This document shows positions 1 through 11,748 of a stretch of DNA of 64,000 nucleotides, in pieces. The stretch's first letter is position 1, and every line of letters starts with the position of its first letter. This stretch comes from Litsea cubeba (lineage: Eukaryota > Streptophyta > Magnoliopsida > Laurales > Lauraceae): the NCBI GenBank assembly GCA_012931725.1, contig CM022946.1, forward strand, positions 131,766,047-131,830,046. The letters are read 5' to 3'. Below the pieces are notes generated by a model. It did not search any database. It was not told the DNA's origin and saw only the letters and a program-made list of their open reading frames with translations. The position numbers and the translations under genes were made by a program.

Positions 1-164
1 AGGTGATGTGTGATATCGGAGCAAGGATGATGTAAAGTGGGGAAGGAATAATAGAAAAGGAGCAGCAGCGACGATGTTCTCTGGTATAGGAAGGAATAGA
101 AGCGAAAGGAAGAAAAGGAAGAATGGGGAGAGAAAAGAGAATGTGGGTTTATAATAAGACGAAG

Positions 165-213
165 AGTGGCGCTAGCGTCACTAATTTTCAAACTGAGTGA
201 CGCTAGCGTCACT
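165..213. repeat. pair of 18-bp palindromes
   Basis: Two copies of a palindrome lie 31 bp apart. The second (196-213) reads AGTGACGCTAGCGTCACT and is its own reverse complement; the first (165-182) differs at one base (AGTGGC). The function is unknown. It could be a dimeric protein-binding site or the inner part of an old inverted-repeat element. Confidence 0.7.
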
Positions 214-760
214 CGTTTCATAATAGAAAAAAAAAAACAAACAGGGTCTAACGGACCCCATTTATGTGGTGCAATTTCCAAGGCGCTACCACGTGCAATG
301 TTTAAATACTGGGCATTTTTCAGTAAAAACCTCTAAATTTTATTAAAAAATAGGGAGTTTCTAGACTCGTTCCACCAGTTCTCCAATCGGAGTTGGGCTT
401 ACATGAGATTAGTTTGATGGTGTGCCGACAACTATAGGTGATTATTTGCTAGTCATTTGTTGATCTTTACATTTATATCTTCGATTTTATCTTCTCAGAT
501 AAATAGGCATATGTTAGAGTTTTTAAAAATTTAATCCCAAGAAAAAGGGATAATATACTGAATGCTGTAAAAAAAATTAATTAATCTTAAAAATGAAGTC
601 AATTTCACAACTGGATAAAGAGTCCAATATTAATTTTTTATCTTAAAACTCTTTATATGATTTCTTAAATTGATGGGACAATAATAAGATGTAAAACCAA
701 TAACTAGAGTGGCATGTGAGATTTGGACCTGACCCTACCACAAAACTCTGGTGGAGATGT
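214..760. other. unassigned AT-rich flank
   Basis: I see no gene, RNA or recognisable element in this AT-rich stretch. It contains only short chance reading frames and A/T runs. Confidence 0.6.
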
Positions 761-769
761 TATTGTAAA

Positions 770-881
770 GGTAATTGATATTGGCACTCCCTTTTCCCCC
801 TTTTTTAATGGAGGCACTCCAAAATTTTGTAAAGGAAATGGAGTGCCTCCATCAAAAATAGGAGTGCCAATATCACTTCTC
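770..881. mobile_element. MULE-type MITE (112 bp)
   Basis: This is a fold-back element. The outer arms TGATATTGGCACTCC (776 onward) and GGAGTGCCAATATCA (ending at 875) are inverted repeats, and inner arms around ATGGAGGCACTCC and GGAGTGCCTCCAT extend the hairpin. The 9-bp sequence TATTGTAAA flanks both sides (761-769 and 882-890), which fits a Mutator-like target-site duplication. The element has no coding capacity and must have been moved by a transposase supplied elsewhere. Confidence 0.7.
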
Positions 882-906
882 TATTGTAAATTGTTTTGCA
901 TGGATA

Positions 907-1195
907 AGAAGACGACGTCGCACGGATTAATACAGTAATTTTTGCATTAGATTCTGTGAAGCAACGACGTCGTCATATATTAAAGTACATTGTCTTTCAC
1001 TAGCTTCTGTGAAGCAAAGACGTCGTCATATATTAAAGCACATTGTCTTTCACTAGCTTCTGTGAAGCAACGACGTCGTCAAATATTAAAGCACACTTTC
1101 TTCCACTAGCTTCTGTGAAGCAACGACGTCGTCAGATATTAGAGCACACTCCCTTCCAAAATCTATCTTTTGTGAGGCAACGACGTCATCACTGA
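907..1195. repeat. 53-bp tandem array with ACGACGTCGT palindromes
   Basis: Units start at 961, 1014, 1067, 1120 and 1177 (spacing 53, 53, 53 and 57 bp), with a diverged unit before them near 910. Each unit has the core GCAACGACGTCGTCA followed by an ATATTAAAGCACA-like AT-rich part and CTAGCTTCTGTGAA. The palindrome contains GACGTC, the C-box type core bound by plant bZIP factors. A further isolated core occurs at about 2307-2320, upstream of the minus-strand reading frame that starts at 2239. Confidence 0.85.
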
Positions 1196-1199
1196 CGAT

Positions 1200-1903
1200 T
1201 GCAATTGAAAATAATGATGTGTGTATTGGTTTTATGTGCGAGCGCACTACAAGACATGGACATACAAGCTTCGTTTCTTTCCATAAAAAATCACATAACT
1301 TGGCAGCATTTAAAAATCCATATTAAAGCATTCAATAATCCACCACAAGGCAATATTCAATAATCCATAACAAGTGGATGCTAACGTCACAATTAGACCT
1401 CCCAAAAGCCTATTTTATTCCATCTATAAAGGTTCGCGTAACCGTTTTCCTCTTGGTCGCGAACGCGGTGCTGCTGGTGGTGGTGGCAGTGGCAGCGAAA
1501 TTCTCATTGCAATTTGAAGCGAAACTCGTCGGCGCAATTCTCATTGCAATTTCTAGTAGCATTTGCTCGTCCACTTCCGTGCCCAATCCCCACTATCCTC
1601 CTCTCCTTCTCCCTCCTCTACATTCTTTCTCTTCTTCTCTTCTTCTTCTGCTTCACATCTCCATCTCTAACTCCAACCCTCTATTCCTCTTCCTCTCACT
1701 CAATTCTCATTCTCCTCCCAAATCACACACCAACACATCAAAGTATACGTTGCAGACCACCCCCAGATCCCTCAATTAAATAGGGGATCATGAATTTCCA
1801 AACTCAACAAGTCGACATCATCTGCTTAACAACTCCAAAAAAATAATAATAATGAAAGCCCGATAATCTTCAAAACCCTACCCCAAAACCACCTTCCGCT
1901 ATC
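1200..1903. other. unassigned, pyrimidine-rich stretch
   Basis: I recognise no gene. From about 1590 to 1700 the plus strand is almost pure C/T, which explains the Ser/Leu-rich reading frames there. It could be the 3' side or an intron of the minus-strand fragment at 1904-2239, but nothing proves it. Confidence 0.4.
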
Positions 1904-2239
1904 TCACGAAGAAAACCCAGACCAGATGCCAAACCCTCCAGACCCTTCCCAAAGCCCGAAAATCCAGTTCCCCGAACCTCCCACCAAGAAACGGCAGCGC
2001 CGGAAGAAGTAGTTCCCAGAGATGATCCCCTCTGCCTCCGCCATCTCTGGCCTCCGTGTCCTTTGCCCCCAGTCCAACAAATCCAGCAGCATTTGTTTGT
2101 CCTCCAAGTTGAGGCCGTTGAAGTGCATAACAAGGGGTGGAGGCGGAGGCGGGGAGGAGATGAAATGGCAGAGGCCGAGCTTGCATAGGTTGTGGGGGAG
2201 GAGGGAGGTGGAGATGATGGAGAGTACGTCATCACTCAT
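1904..2239 (-). CDS. possible F-box-like gene fragment
   Basis: The reading frame begins with a true ATG at 2239 and encodes 111 residues. The first 25 residues (MSDDVLSIISTSLLPHNLCK and on, with spaced Leu/Ile and a Cys) resemble the start of an F-box: a D-D-V-L turn followed by an amphipathic L..L..C helix. A proline run and LNLEDKQMLLDLLDW follow. If real, it would be the first exon of a substrate-receptor subunit of an SCF ubiquitin ligase. Two other minus frames overlap and the frame ends without a conserved domain, so it may be a decayed fragment or an artefact. A GACGTC palindrome lies about 70 bp upstream of the ATG. Confidence 0.3.
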   Translation of the reverse strand: MSDDVLSIISTSLLPHNLCKLGLCHFISSPPPPPPLVMHFNGLNLEDKQMLLDLLDWGQRTRRPEMAEAEGIISGNYFFRRCRFLVGGSGNWIFGLWEGSGGFGIWSGFSS

Positions 2240-2324
2240 CTCGGGGAGGAAGAAGGGGACAATGGGGAAGTGGGGTTTCTGGGCACTTTTATGGGGTTGA
2301 ATGGTGCAACGACGTCGTCACTTG

Positions 2325-3184
2325 ATTCGATCATTAGAAAAAAAAATGGAAGTATTTACTAGTGGCCCATTTTTTGTTTAGTGGCCATCTTCAGTCCCTT
2401 TTTAGGTAAAATCCTATATAAAAAGGAAACGGATGGATATTTTATAAGGTTTAAGAGTAGGGTTTCCGTTCTCAAGTAGATACAAAGGAAGGTATCGGTG
2501 ATGCTCGGGCCCTAAAAAATCCGGCAAAATGGCGAGTTTCTTTTTAGCTCATGGGCCAGCCTAGGACAATATTAGGCTCAGCTAGCCCCCTCATTTTATC
2601 GATAAATTCGGATTGGTTTTCAGCTTATTTTTTGGTTTAGTCGAGCATGTTTCATATGTAATTCTATGCATGTGCTTATATGAATCTTTACTTAATTCTA
2701 TCACATGATTATTTTTTAATTTTCACGTTATTCCTATCTTATTTAATATATAAGTACTACATGATCTTTATGTGATTCTTTTTTTTTTCTTTTTTTTTCT
2801 TTTTTTGCATTGGCCTGTCTGCACACAAAACCATCCAAGAAATCAATTGGATTTTTGACAGAATCCAAGTGGGTTGTTTAACTAGGATTCTAGCATGATT
2901 CTTTTGGGAGTTTTCTTTGGCATAAGATCACTTTTGTTTTGCTATATATGGTGTCTACTGTTTAGCCTCTTATTTCGATTCAACTTCAATGGCGCACCTC
3001 ATAGAAGGGCTAAGGAAAGCCTGTAAAATAAAGTATGCAAAATCCAAATGGGACGCTCTAGAGAAAATCAGGGGACAACTTTCTATTCTTTTTTATAAAG
3101 AATCTATTTGCTTATTAGGTAATTAGTTATTGAGTACACAATGCATTCAATAAAGTCCCTAAGATGAATGAATTAAAAGAAAAA
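2325..3184. other. unassigned AT-rich region
   Basis: No reading frame of substance and no recognisable repeat family. It contains T-rich runs (2780-2810) and ends at about 3185, where homology to the antisense PMD gene of the Tat elements begins abruptly. Confidence 0.5.
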
Positions 3185-4361
3185 TCTCAGCATGAGGTAT
3201 CTCCTCTATCATGTCAGAACTGATTATAGGAGTCTCTACCTCCTGATCAACCTCTGGCATCCCTTGCTCTGGTTTTGAAGAAAGCGATGGACTCTCCTCT
3301 GTCACTTCAAAACCTGCCAATAAAACACCAAAAGGTATGAATATGACCCTGTTAAAAAATCATTATCAGGGTTATCACTACAAAATACCTTCTTCGTCGA
3401 CTAGCGGAATACTCTCTTCCTCCATGAACTCATCGGAAACATCGTCAACATTTGCGTCAATTAATGGTTCAAAGTCATCGAAATCATGTGGCAAGTCAGC
3501 TGACAACAAAAATTTTAGCAAATGAAGTCACAGACAAAAAGAAGGGGGCAAAAGAAGTCATACCAGTTGAACATTCTGGAACCACTCCAGAGTCCCTCGG
3601 TTCTACTTCAGGTGCCGCAACCGGATCCGTCACCGCCTCATCGGCCAGAACCTCGGCGTCGCCAAGCGTTCATCCTCTGCTAAAAAAAAAGGTGGAAGAA
3701 AGCAAATCACAACATGGAAAACTCCATGAAAGAAATGGAAAGAGAAAGAGGAAGAACCATACCTTCACCAACGGTATCTTCTTCTCGGCTCCTCTTTTCT
3801 GGAGGTTCGTCAGCATTCTCTGGCATCTCCTCATTGATAGTATGAGAGACTTCTATATCAGGAGAGTCTTCATGTTGCTCCTTGCGACGACGCTGGCTCC
3901 TCTTTCTCTTGCTTCTGTGGGATCGCTTCCTAGAAGAACCTGCCCCACTGTCAAAGCCAGCTTTCCCACTCGACTCCTCACTGGATGGTCTGCTCTTGCC
4001 AGTACACGCCACGGAAGCTCGCCTTTGTGCCGCTTGTATCCAAGCATCATGCCCAGCTTCCACCTGTTCTAGCTGCATTAAGGCCTCATCAGGTACTTCC
4101 CGGACAGCTTCAAAACCGATGACACCCCGGTCACTGAGAAAGCCTATCATGTGCTTCTCTCAAGAAAGGAAGGCCAGAACTCCCTCTCGCTGGACGCCAT
4201 CCGACTTTCCAATACCTTTTCCAGAAGACAGCTTTTCTTCAAGCTCCTTCTTGGAAAGCCCTCAGTATGCCAAAAAGCTCTCCGCAAACCACTTCATGAA
4301 GCGGCAGTCCGTAAAGTCGACAACACAGGATAAGAAATCGTGGCAGTAGTGTCTTCGGTGC
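3185..4361 (-). pseudogene. element C remnant: middle of antisense PMD gene
   Basis: On the minus strand this matches about 24520-25700 of the antisense gene of element B. The best block (4150 down to 3770) shares the charged segment with GFLSDRGVIGFEAVREVPDEA, an EESSGK stretch, a KR-rich nuclear-localisation-like run and EDSPDIEV, and ends in TVGEG at a splice donor. The acceptor of that intron (a T run then AG, at about 3680 on the minus strand) and a later intron are also preserved. Neither the PMD part nor the C-terminus is present. The right side is cut at 4361 by insertion of element A; the left border at 3185 is an old truncation. At about 3260 this copy keeps a glutamine codon where element B has a stop. 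Confidence 0.8.
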
Positions 4362-6092
4362 TGTTGACACCAAAAATGTCACTTTGCTTCTTCAAAATCC
4401 AAAAAGCTGCATGAAGTCGCAACCTGCCATAAATAGGCAATGCTACTTTCAAAAAATCAAATCTTGTCAAAATCAGACAAAAACTGCAAGATCCTTCAAG
4501 ACAGCCAAAAGAGGAGTACACAAGAAGTTTCATGCCATTTTAAAGTCATTTGGCCTAACTTCGCTTCTCCAGCAGCTAAAAAGGAGCTCTAGGCGGCGAA
4601 AGCATCGAAGACACCAAATCTTCGATCAGAGCCTGTGGATGGTCTCAAAATACATCCAAAAGGCTCCACGACATGTTCCAAGTCAAACCAACAATGTTTG
4701 ACCCTACATCAACCCTCGAACAGCTAAATCAAGCCTCTTTGCGGCGAGAACAACCGAGGCCATCACTCATCAAAAAGAGCACATGGACGGCTTCAAAATG
4801 CTTACAAAGGGTTACACGTCAAGTTACAGGTCATTTCGACAACATTTGACCATACCTTGACACTCGGAAGCCAAATCGGGCCTATCGACGGCGAAGCTCG
4901 TCGGGACCATGGTTTCCAAGATAGAGCCTATGGATCATCTTAAAATGACTCCAATAGGTTCTCCGTCAAATTTCAAGTCAATCAGACATCGGTTGACCGT
5001 ACATCAAGCCGCGACATCTTCATCGTGATAAAAAATAAGTCTACTGGTGATAGGACCCCAAACGGCTTCAAAACTCTAACAAAAGCCTATGGTTGGTTTT
5101 ATTTATTTCTCAGGAGGCTTCACCCCAAATTTCAGGTCAATCCGACATCGTTGGTTCCCGTTTAAGCTTCTGACGAGAAATCGGCAGCTCTACGCGACAA
5201 AGTCTTCGGCTTTCCCGAAAATTTGGAAACTTTGCACTCCAAAATGAAAGGATTCTCATCAAGTTTTCTACAGGGAAATCAGGCCAATAAATGATCAAAA
5301 GTGTCAAGAAAAAATACAGAAGAAAAAAGAATAAAAAAATATCAAAAACGGCCGCAAAATGGGACAAAAGGGGGGAAATTCCCCCCTGCGACCCTGGCCC
5401 ATGGTCGCCGGCGACCATGGAGCCCGGAATCGCCGGGTTTGCCCCGGAAAGCCCATTTTTCATCGTTTTTCACGATTCGAAGCTTTCAACTCCTGGGATT
5501 TTTGAAAATTCATACTTTTGAGGGGCCAAATTCTTTGACATCGGTCAAAATCATGGGTCAATCGTCAAGAATATCAAAATCAACGTTGATCGCCAACCGG
5601 TGAACCAAAAAAGTGTGCTTCTACCCGATCGATCGAGAAATCGACAGGATAGATGGCACCGACCCGCTATTGGCAACCAATACCTGAAGTTACATGGTCA
5701 TCCGATGTCGATCTACATGAAGATCCATCAATGATCATCGCCAGAAGAATCCCAAAAGACGCGGCACGGCCCGCCACTCTTCAACTGCTCGGCGACCACT
5801 TAATGCAATTAATTGATTAGCTTTATTGCAGTACATAATTCATTTCTTTGGACGGCCCAATCAGAAGCAAGCATCCGGGAGTTACAAGTCAATTGATTTA
5901 TGGTATTTAACCCATGAAACTCCTCCCATCATGGCGATTAAAGGCGATTAAATGCCCTCAATCTCCTCCGGCCAATCAGAAGCCAAGGAAAAGGAGTTAC
6001 GAAATAAAGGAATTAAACCTTGTAACTCCTCCCATTGTGTGGCTTAATGACAATTAAAGCCCATAAACTCTCCTAAATGGCTACCAAGAGCC

Positions 6093-6099
6093 TATAAAT
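6093..6099 (+). promoter_or_regulatory. TATA box in LTR of element A
   Basis: TATAAAT in the context GCCTATAAATAGGAGAG. The inverted LTR of element B has the same box (18038-18045, minus strand). It is the likely promoter for gag-pol RNA, with transcription starting about 30 bp downstream. Confidence 0.65.
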
Positions 6100-6616
6100 A
6101 GGAGAGCATCCCAAGCATTCCATAGACTTCGGAAAATCGAGATATACTTCAGAAAATCCAGAAATCCAGACAAAAAAAGGTTCCAGAAATCTAGAGAAAG
6201 AAAGAGAGAAAACTCTGCGAAAGTTCTCCACCGGCCACCACTACAAGGTGACAAAAGTCCCTTGGAGGGTACCCCCCACCCAAGGTCCTTGCCTTCTCCT
6301 TCTTCCTCCAATGGCTTAGACGTGGCTTTTCAGTCCGTCTACTTAGCTTTTTATTGGACATAGGACCTCCTCTTGGTCTTTGTCCTCTAAAAATCTGAGG
6401 TTTTGGCCAAGCCAAGCGAATCAAGAGCATTCTCTGTTCTCATCTGCATGGGTGCTGGCGAAGTCCACATATGGCTTGCGATCGTCAATCTGAATGGGTC
6501 CCCCACAATCTCCTGAGAAGTTAGATCCTCATTTTCTTACTTTTCATTGTAGTTTGTATTTTTTCAAAAGAGACAAAAATCACAACTCTTGTCTTTCATT
6601 ATTGATAAGAATCGTA

Positions 6617-6719
6617 AATCGGCTATAAACGCCAAAATCGGCTATAAACGCCTAAGAATCGGCTATAAACGCCAAAATCGGCTATAAATGCCAAAAATCG
6701 GCTATAAATGCCAAAAAAA
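6617..6719 (+). repeat. GGCTATAAACGCC minisatellite in LTR
   Basis: Five units start at 6621, 6640, 6661, 6680 and 6700, 19-21 bp apart, of the form ATCGGCTATAAACGCCAAA. The same motif forms larger arrays after pol in both Tat elements (16113-16376 and 26822-27215). Confidence 0.85.
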
Positions 6720-6992
6720 TCGCCTTTCACGACAAATCAAGAAAATGTCTCTTTTTCTTAAATATATGTGCCATGGAAAACTTGGAAGAAGTTGATTTCC
6801 TTTTTACTTGTGAATGTCGATCTCCAGATCACCACTTGCAATTCCAAGTAAAATAGAAAATCTAGCATCCCTATACAAAAAAAATGTTGATACCAGCTCC
6901 TGACCCCCGGTTACGAAAGGGTCGGACCCAACGGACTCCCACGTCCACCGACCTTAGTAGAACCAGAGCAAGGAACGCGTGGTCCATCAAGC

Positions 6993-7010
6993 TGGCACAC
7001 CCGGTGGGAC
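6993..7010 (+). other. primer-binding site of element A
   Basis: TGGCACACCCGGTGGGAC lies 3 bp after the LTR end, where a tRNA primes minus-strand synthesis. The position and the TGG start fit a PBS; I do not assign the tRNA. Confidence 0.65.
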
Positions 7011-7225
7011 TCGTTCATTTGAGAACACGATGCTAGAAATGAAATATTTGCATATCATATCTATTGCTCTATGCTTATACTTCTTTTTTGGATTCCTTGG
7101 CTACTTTCTAATTGGTGGCCTATGTTGGATTCCGCATCTAAAAAAATGAGATGAGATTTTTTGGAAATTTCTAATTCTTTGAATTTATTTCCACTCCTTT
7201 TCTTTTCAAAATAAAAAATAAAAAA

Positions 7226-7540
7226 AATCAGATTTCTCAGTTTGGATTCAAAATTGAGAAACCTTGATCCTCTCCTATCATTCATCATGCTTGCAGAAAT
7301 GTTGAGCATGTTCGACTATGGTTTTGGGCCATCGTTTCTCTTTGATGAGTTCATTAGAGATCTAAAAAAAAGAAAAAACAAAAAATCAGATTTCTTAGTT
7401 TGGATTCAAAATTGAAAAAACCTTGATCCTCTCCTATCGTTCATCGTGCTTGTAGAAATGTTGAGCCTGTTCGACTAAGGATTTGGGGCCATCGTTTCTC
7501 TTCGATGAGTCTATTTGGGATCTAAAAAAAATACATAGAC
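7226..7540 (+). repeat. 157-bp tandem duplication in the leader
   Basis: Two copies (from about 7228 and 7385) of a segment running from ATCAGATTTCT, through CCTTGATCCTCTCCTATC and AGAAATGTTGAGC, to GGGCCATCGTTTCTCTT. It is untranslated leader between PBS and gag. Confidence 0.75.
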
Positions 7541-7740
7541 CACTAAAGTTAAACCAACTGCGTTCTTTGATCACGGTTGATTCAAAAAAAGCTTTGTCCA
7601 GAGTGTGGAGACAGCTTGACTGTTCTCGGCAAGGGTCCTCCAATCGGGTTCATTAAGTAATCCTACCCATACCTGGGGGTAATTCAATCAATCGAGATTT
7701 CGTAAGACTGGGTTAGGTGGCCTATGTGTACTCTCTCATC

Positions 7741-7972
7741 TTTTAAATAAAAAAATTTTTAAAATAAAAATTTTAAAATAATAAATAATAAATAATAAAA
7801 TTTTCAAAAAAAATCTTAAAAAAATAATAAATAATTAAAAAAAATTTTAAAAAAATCTTAAAAAAAAATAGATTTTTTCAAAAAAAATCTTCAAAAGAAA
7901 AGAGATTTTTTCAAAAAAAGAATCTTAAAAAAAAAGATTTTTTTTTAAAAAAAATCTTCAAAAAAAAACTTC
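7741..7972 (+). repeat. A/T homopolymer tract in the leader
   Basis: Almost entirely A and T, with runs of A broken by ATTTTTT and AATAAT. Low-complexity leader with no coding content. Confidence 0.8.
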
Positions 7973-8262
7973 CGTCATTTTTGGGTTCAGATCGGAGAAA
8001 TTTTCGTCTCCTCCCTTCTGAGCACTGGCGCTCGCGGAAATCGTTGAGCCCGTGTCCAGATTGGAATGCCTTTTGCTCTCTTTTGATGAACCCGATCTTG
8101 GCCTTTCAAAAAAAAAAAAAAACTCGTCATTTTTGGATTCAGATCCGAGAAATTATGGTTTATTCCCTTCTGAGTACTGGCACTCGCGGAAATCGCTGAG
8201 ACCGTATTTGAATCAGAATACCATCTACTCTCTTTGATGAATCCAATCTTGACCTTTCAAAA
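7973..8262 (+). repeat. about 150-bp tandem duplication in the leader
   Basis: Two diverged copies run from TCATTTTTGG-TTCAGATC through CCCTTCTGAG.ACTGGC and CTCGCGGAAATCG to CTTTCAAAA (about 7975-8110 and 8127-8262). The element's 5' leader is built from serial duplications. Nothing else is recognised up to 8600. Confidence 0.75.
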
Positions 8263-8603
8263 TAGAGAATCTCATCTCATGGATGCGGTCTCAAAACATT
8301 TGTATCTAGCGGTACTAGTACGCCCCTTTCAGGGTCTACTGTATTCGCTACCGGCACATTTGTAACGCCAACCTTATATTCTTCTTACATCGAGCAAGCT
8401 CTGCTTCTCGATAAGTCGAATTTAGGTTCACAATTGCTTCTAGCAGTCATTGGGACGCTTATACTGGGCTCACCATTTGTGCGATCAGAACAATTATGGC
8501 TTTTTGCCTTCTTCATATTGCTTGGGTCATATCCTTCTAGCGATTTGAAAAGACAAAGCCATAGAACTTCCCATTTATGATCATTATATTCTTGTGATTA
8601 CTA

Positions 8604-9695
8604 ATGGATGTGGTCTTGTTTCAAATTTTTTTGAAAACTAACAATGGCAGCTTCGATAACCATTACTTTCGATTAGAACAAGCACCAACTTATGCTTCAA
8701 CAGAAGCAAAATACGCGCACCTACAAGCGCCCCATCAGCTGCCGAAGCGTCAACTCCCTCGGCAACTCTCTGAACTCCGGGTCGACCTCGACTCCCCGGA
8801 CTATCGTCTTTGGGACGCTGGGACCATTCCCACTTCCCGAAGAACAAATTGCTCATTCCAAGAAGCAGAAACTCGTCTCTCAACGTGTCACTACTGTGAC
8901 ACCAAAGGCGAGCATCAAAAGGCCCGAAGCCCGTGGCACCCCCACGAAGCCTCGACCCGCAAACGACTATGTCTATCCCAAGACTTGGTCCGCAAGACCT
9001 TCACCAAAACAAAGAAGGTCCCAAATATCCACCAAGACAGCATACCTAGCCCCACTCAAGGAGAACCAGTTCTACCCTCTTGCCTACATGACAGAGGAGA
9101 GACCCATCTCCAACCTAACTCCCAAGTCAACCCAGCATGAGCCGGCTTCTTCTTACAAGCCCCATATCAGATCATGCTTCACAAGGCCTCTGCAAGCACT
9201 TGCTAAGGCCTACAACCTTTGGTTCGACCCTTCATATCTACAGGGGCTGAACTCGAAAAATTCAAAGCTTCGCTACAACAGGCGAAGGACCGGGTCCGCA
9301 TCTTGTCCTTGCCCAGCTACAAAGAAGACAGGCTTGGCTACTGCGCCCGAGGGAGCACATCCTTCATTGTCAAAACCCAACCAGAGCTGACCGAAGTTCA
9401 AATTGTTCGTCGTATACGCCGCCGCGCGTCGTATCGACAAAAGAGATTAGAGAAGCAAAGGACCCAGCCTCCTACACTTCAAGTCTCTCCCAAATGGGTC
9501 GAAAAAGAAAGACCCAACCAAGTTGCTGCTATCCATATGATTGGAAAAACCAGAAGACGCCAAAAGTCAACATCCAAAATCCATGTCCGATGTCCGGTGA
9601 CCCGCATCGTCTCTAGGACAAGAAGACACTCAGAAGAATCCCCTGCCCCTTCAAGCAAAGGACAGCAGAGTGATCCTTCTTCAAGATCTTCATAA
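8604..9695 (+). pseudogene. element A: N-terminal gag region, decayed
   Basis: Two overlapping frames (8692-9390, then 9219-9695) together read as one basic, Pro/Ser/Thr-rich protein with a frameshift near 9260-9300. No named domain is visible; runs such as RRIRRRASYRQKRLEKQR make it strongly positive. Its place just upstream of the gag core suggests the N-terminal part of the Tat gag polyprotein. The corresponding part of element B lies outside the window, so the start cannot be checked by comparison. Confidence 0.5.
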
Positions 9696-9743
9696 AAAAG
9701 AATGAGCCCCAGCTCAGACATTTTCTTCATTCGAATCTCGAGG

Positions 9744-11748
9744 GATGAACGTCCTGGCTACAAATTTTGAGCCACCACCTCGCAATCCACCTCAAGATGA
9801 TGCGTTCACACGCATCCAGCAATTGGAATAAGGCCAGCAGAGGATTGAAACTCTGATGGAAAACCTTCTCCTCGCCTTCCAAAATCAGCGAACAATGAAC
9901 CTCCTCCGAATCATCAAGATGATGAGGTAAATGGAGAAGAAAATGAGTCACGCGCCCTTACCAAAAAGGACGTAGATAGTATCCTCGCCAAAGCAAAAGA
10001 AGAGGATATACTCAAGGAGCATGGGATCAAGCCACCATATCCCTTATGGATGGACTCGGTCCAGTTCCCTACAAAATTCAAGCATCCGACTCTCCAAACA
10101 TATGCAGGGAAAGGATCAGGTAGACAACACGTCATCCACTTCAAGATCCTGACGGGAGCTATCGCGGATCAAGATGCACTCAAGATCCGCCTCTTTTCAA
10201 GTACCCTAAAAGGTACGGCCTTCGACTTGCACTCCACTTTACCGGAGGACTCCATCTAAAATTGGACCATGCTAGAGACACGCTTCCTGACTCACATCAA
10301 AGGTGAGGATCATCCCGCTACTATGGCTCAGCTGTGCAGCCTAAAACAGGGGGAGAATGAGTCAACATATGACTTCATTCACAAGTGGAAAGCAATGGCG
10401 TACAAATGCTCTGATGTACTACCATAAGCGTCCCTAGTCGACATCTGCCGAAACAACATGAGAGCTAGAATCTGCTCCATGATCATCGGCAACAAATCAA
10501 AGAACATGGGAGAACTCCTAGAAGCTTCCATGGAAGCTGAAACGGTGATTAAAGACCTCAACAGTAAAACATAATCAAGAAAAGAGGGAATTGCCATTGC
10601 AACCTGAAAAACAAAGAAAAAAGAGGGCCTCAATGTGCAGACATGTCAGCTCCTCAGCCACCATAGAAAGCAGAAAATAAAGCTGCTGGTAAGAGACCTG
10701 AACTCTCAGATGCCTTCAAAGAGCGAGTAGAAAAGAAATACCCGTTTGATGAAGATGTTGATGAATTCTTCTGCGCTCTCGTGGCAAGCGGCAAGCTCAC
10801 CTTGCCCGAACCCAAAAGATCGGGTGATGTTGGCAAAACCAACGATCCTCGGTACTGTTCATACCACCAGATGATCTCGCATCCTCTCAATCAATGCTTC
10901 GTTGTGAGGGAGAAAATAAACGAGATGTGGAAAAACGGAGTCATCACCTTTCACAAAAACTATGGGTCTGCCTCCGTCAATATGGTGTCATATGGACAAA
11001 CATCAAAATCACCAAAGAAGAAGATCACTACTTCCTTTAAGTTGATAAACACAATCCAAGCGTCCGAAAAACTGGTTCCTTACTCGACACCAGACGGACA
11101 AACCATATGGGTACATCCCGATCTCCTGGAAGATGAAAATTGGGAGGTCATAAAAACAGAGCCCACAACTCAACATCGAAGGCAGGCTAGGAAACATCTC
11201 CTCAAGCTCAAATGGCAAGAGAAGACCCAGCCAAAACAAGAAGTCCAAGAAAAGGCAGAGGCTTCCTCTACCACTTCACTGGAGGCAACAAAAACGTCCC
11301 TTCCAGAGACTTCAAAGGGGGTAAGAAAATTCAATCTCAGTGATTTCATGCCACCTCAATTCAAAGAAGCCACACAGGGGGCATCATACTTTTGCAATTT
11401 GGTAGTTGGATTCTCCATTTATGGATATGAGTCTACCAACACCGATGATGGATTCGAGTCCAACTACACCGACGAATGGGAGGAGTCCCTTGAAACAGGA
11501 AAATATCTCTCCGATGAAGAATGGGTTCCTGAGACTCATCTTATGCCAGTAATCTGGTATAACCTCCTACAGCCACAAGGATCCTGGTCTGATGATGAAG
11601 AAGACCAAGAGGCTGTAGAAGAAAATGCTGCTGACCCAGCACCAATCATTGCTCTAGTGGAAATCAACTATGTTGAGCCACAAAGAGTAGATGAAGAAAA
11701 AGATTTGGCTCCCATGCCTGATCTTGAAGAATATGCAAGGATCTTGTA
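9744..11748 (+). pseudogene. element A: gag core and C-terminus
   Basis: The retrotransposon gag domain is readable at about 10040-10420: PYPLWMDSVQFPTKF, then HVIHFKI, LKIRLFSSTLKGTAFDL and a TYDFIHKWKAMAYK segment. A Cys/His motif of the form CSYHQMISHPLNQC follows at about 10857, and an acidic stretch (11340-11748) with repeated DEWEES and SDDEEDQ blocks closes it. Gag would package element RNA in cytoplasmic particles. Stops interrupt it near 10258 and 10425 and frames shift near 10570-10670. The C-terminal 322 codons (10781-11749) are open. The same region in B is at 37390-37660 and 44080-44741. Confidence 0.75.

Larger units (their letters stand above)
4362..6989 (+). repeat. 5' LTR of element A (2628 bp)
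   Basis: It starts TGTTGACACC and ends GGTCCATCA, giving TG...CA ends. Both ends are confirmed by the inverted homologous LTR at 17222-19688, where similarity stops at exactly the same bases. A TATA box sits at 6093 and five copies of a GGCTATAAACGCC unit lie about 520 bp further on, in the transcribed part. The LTR is unusually long, as is common in Tat elements. Confidence 0.9.
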
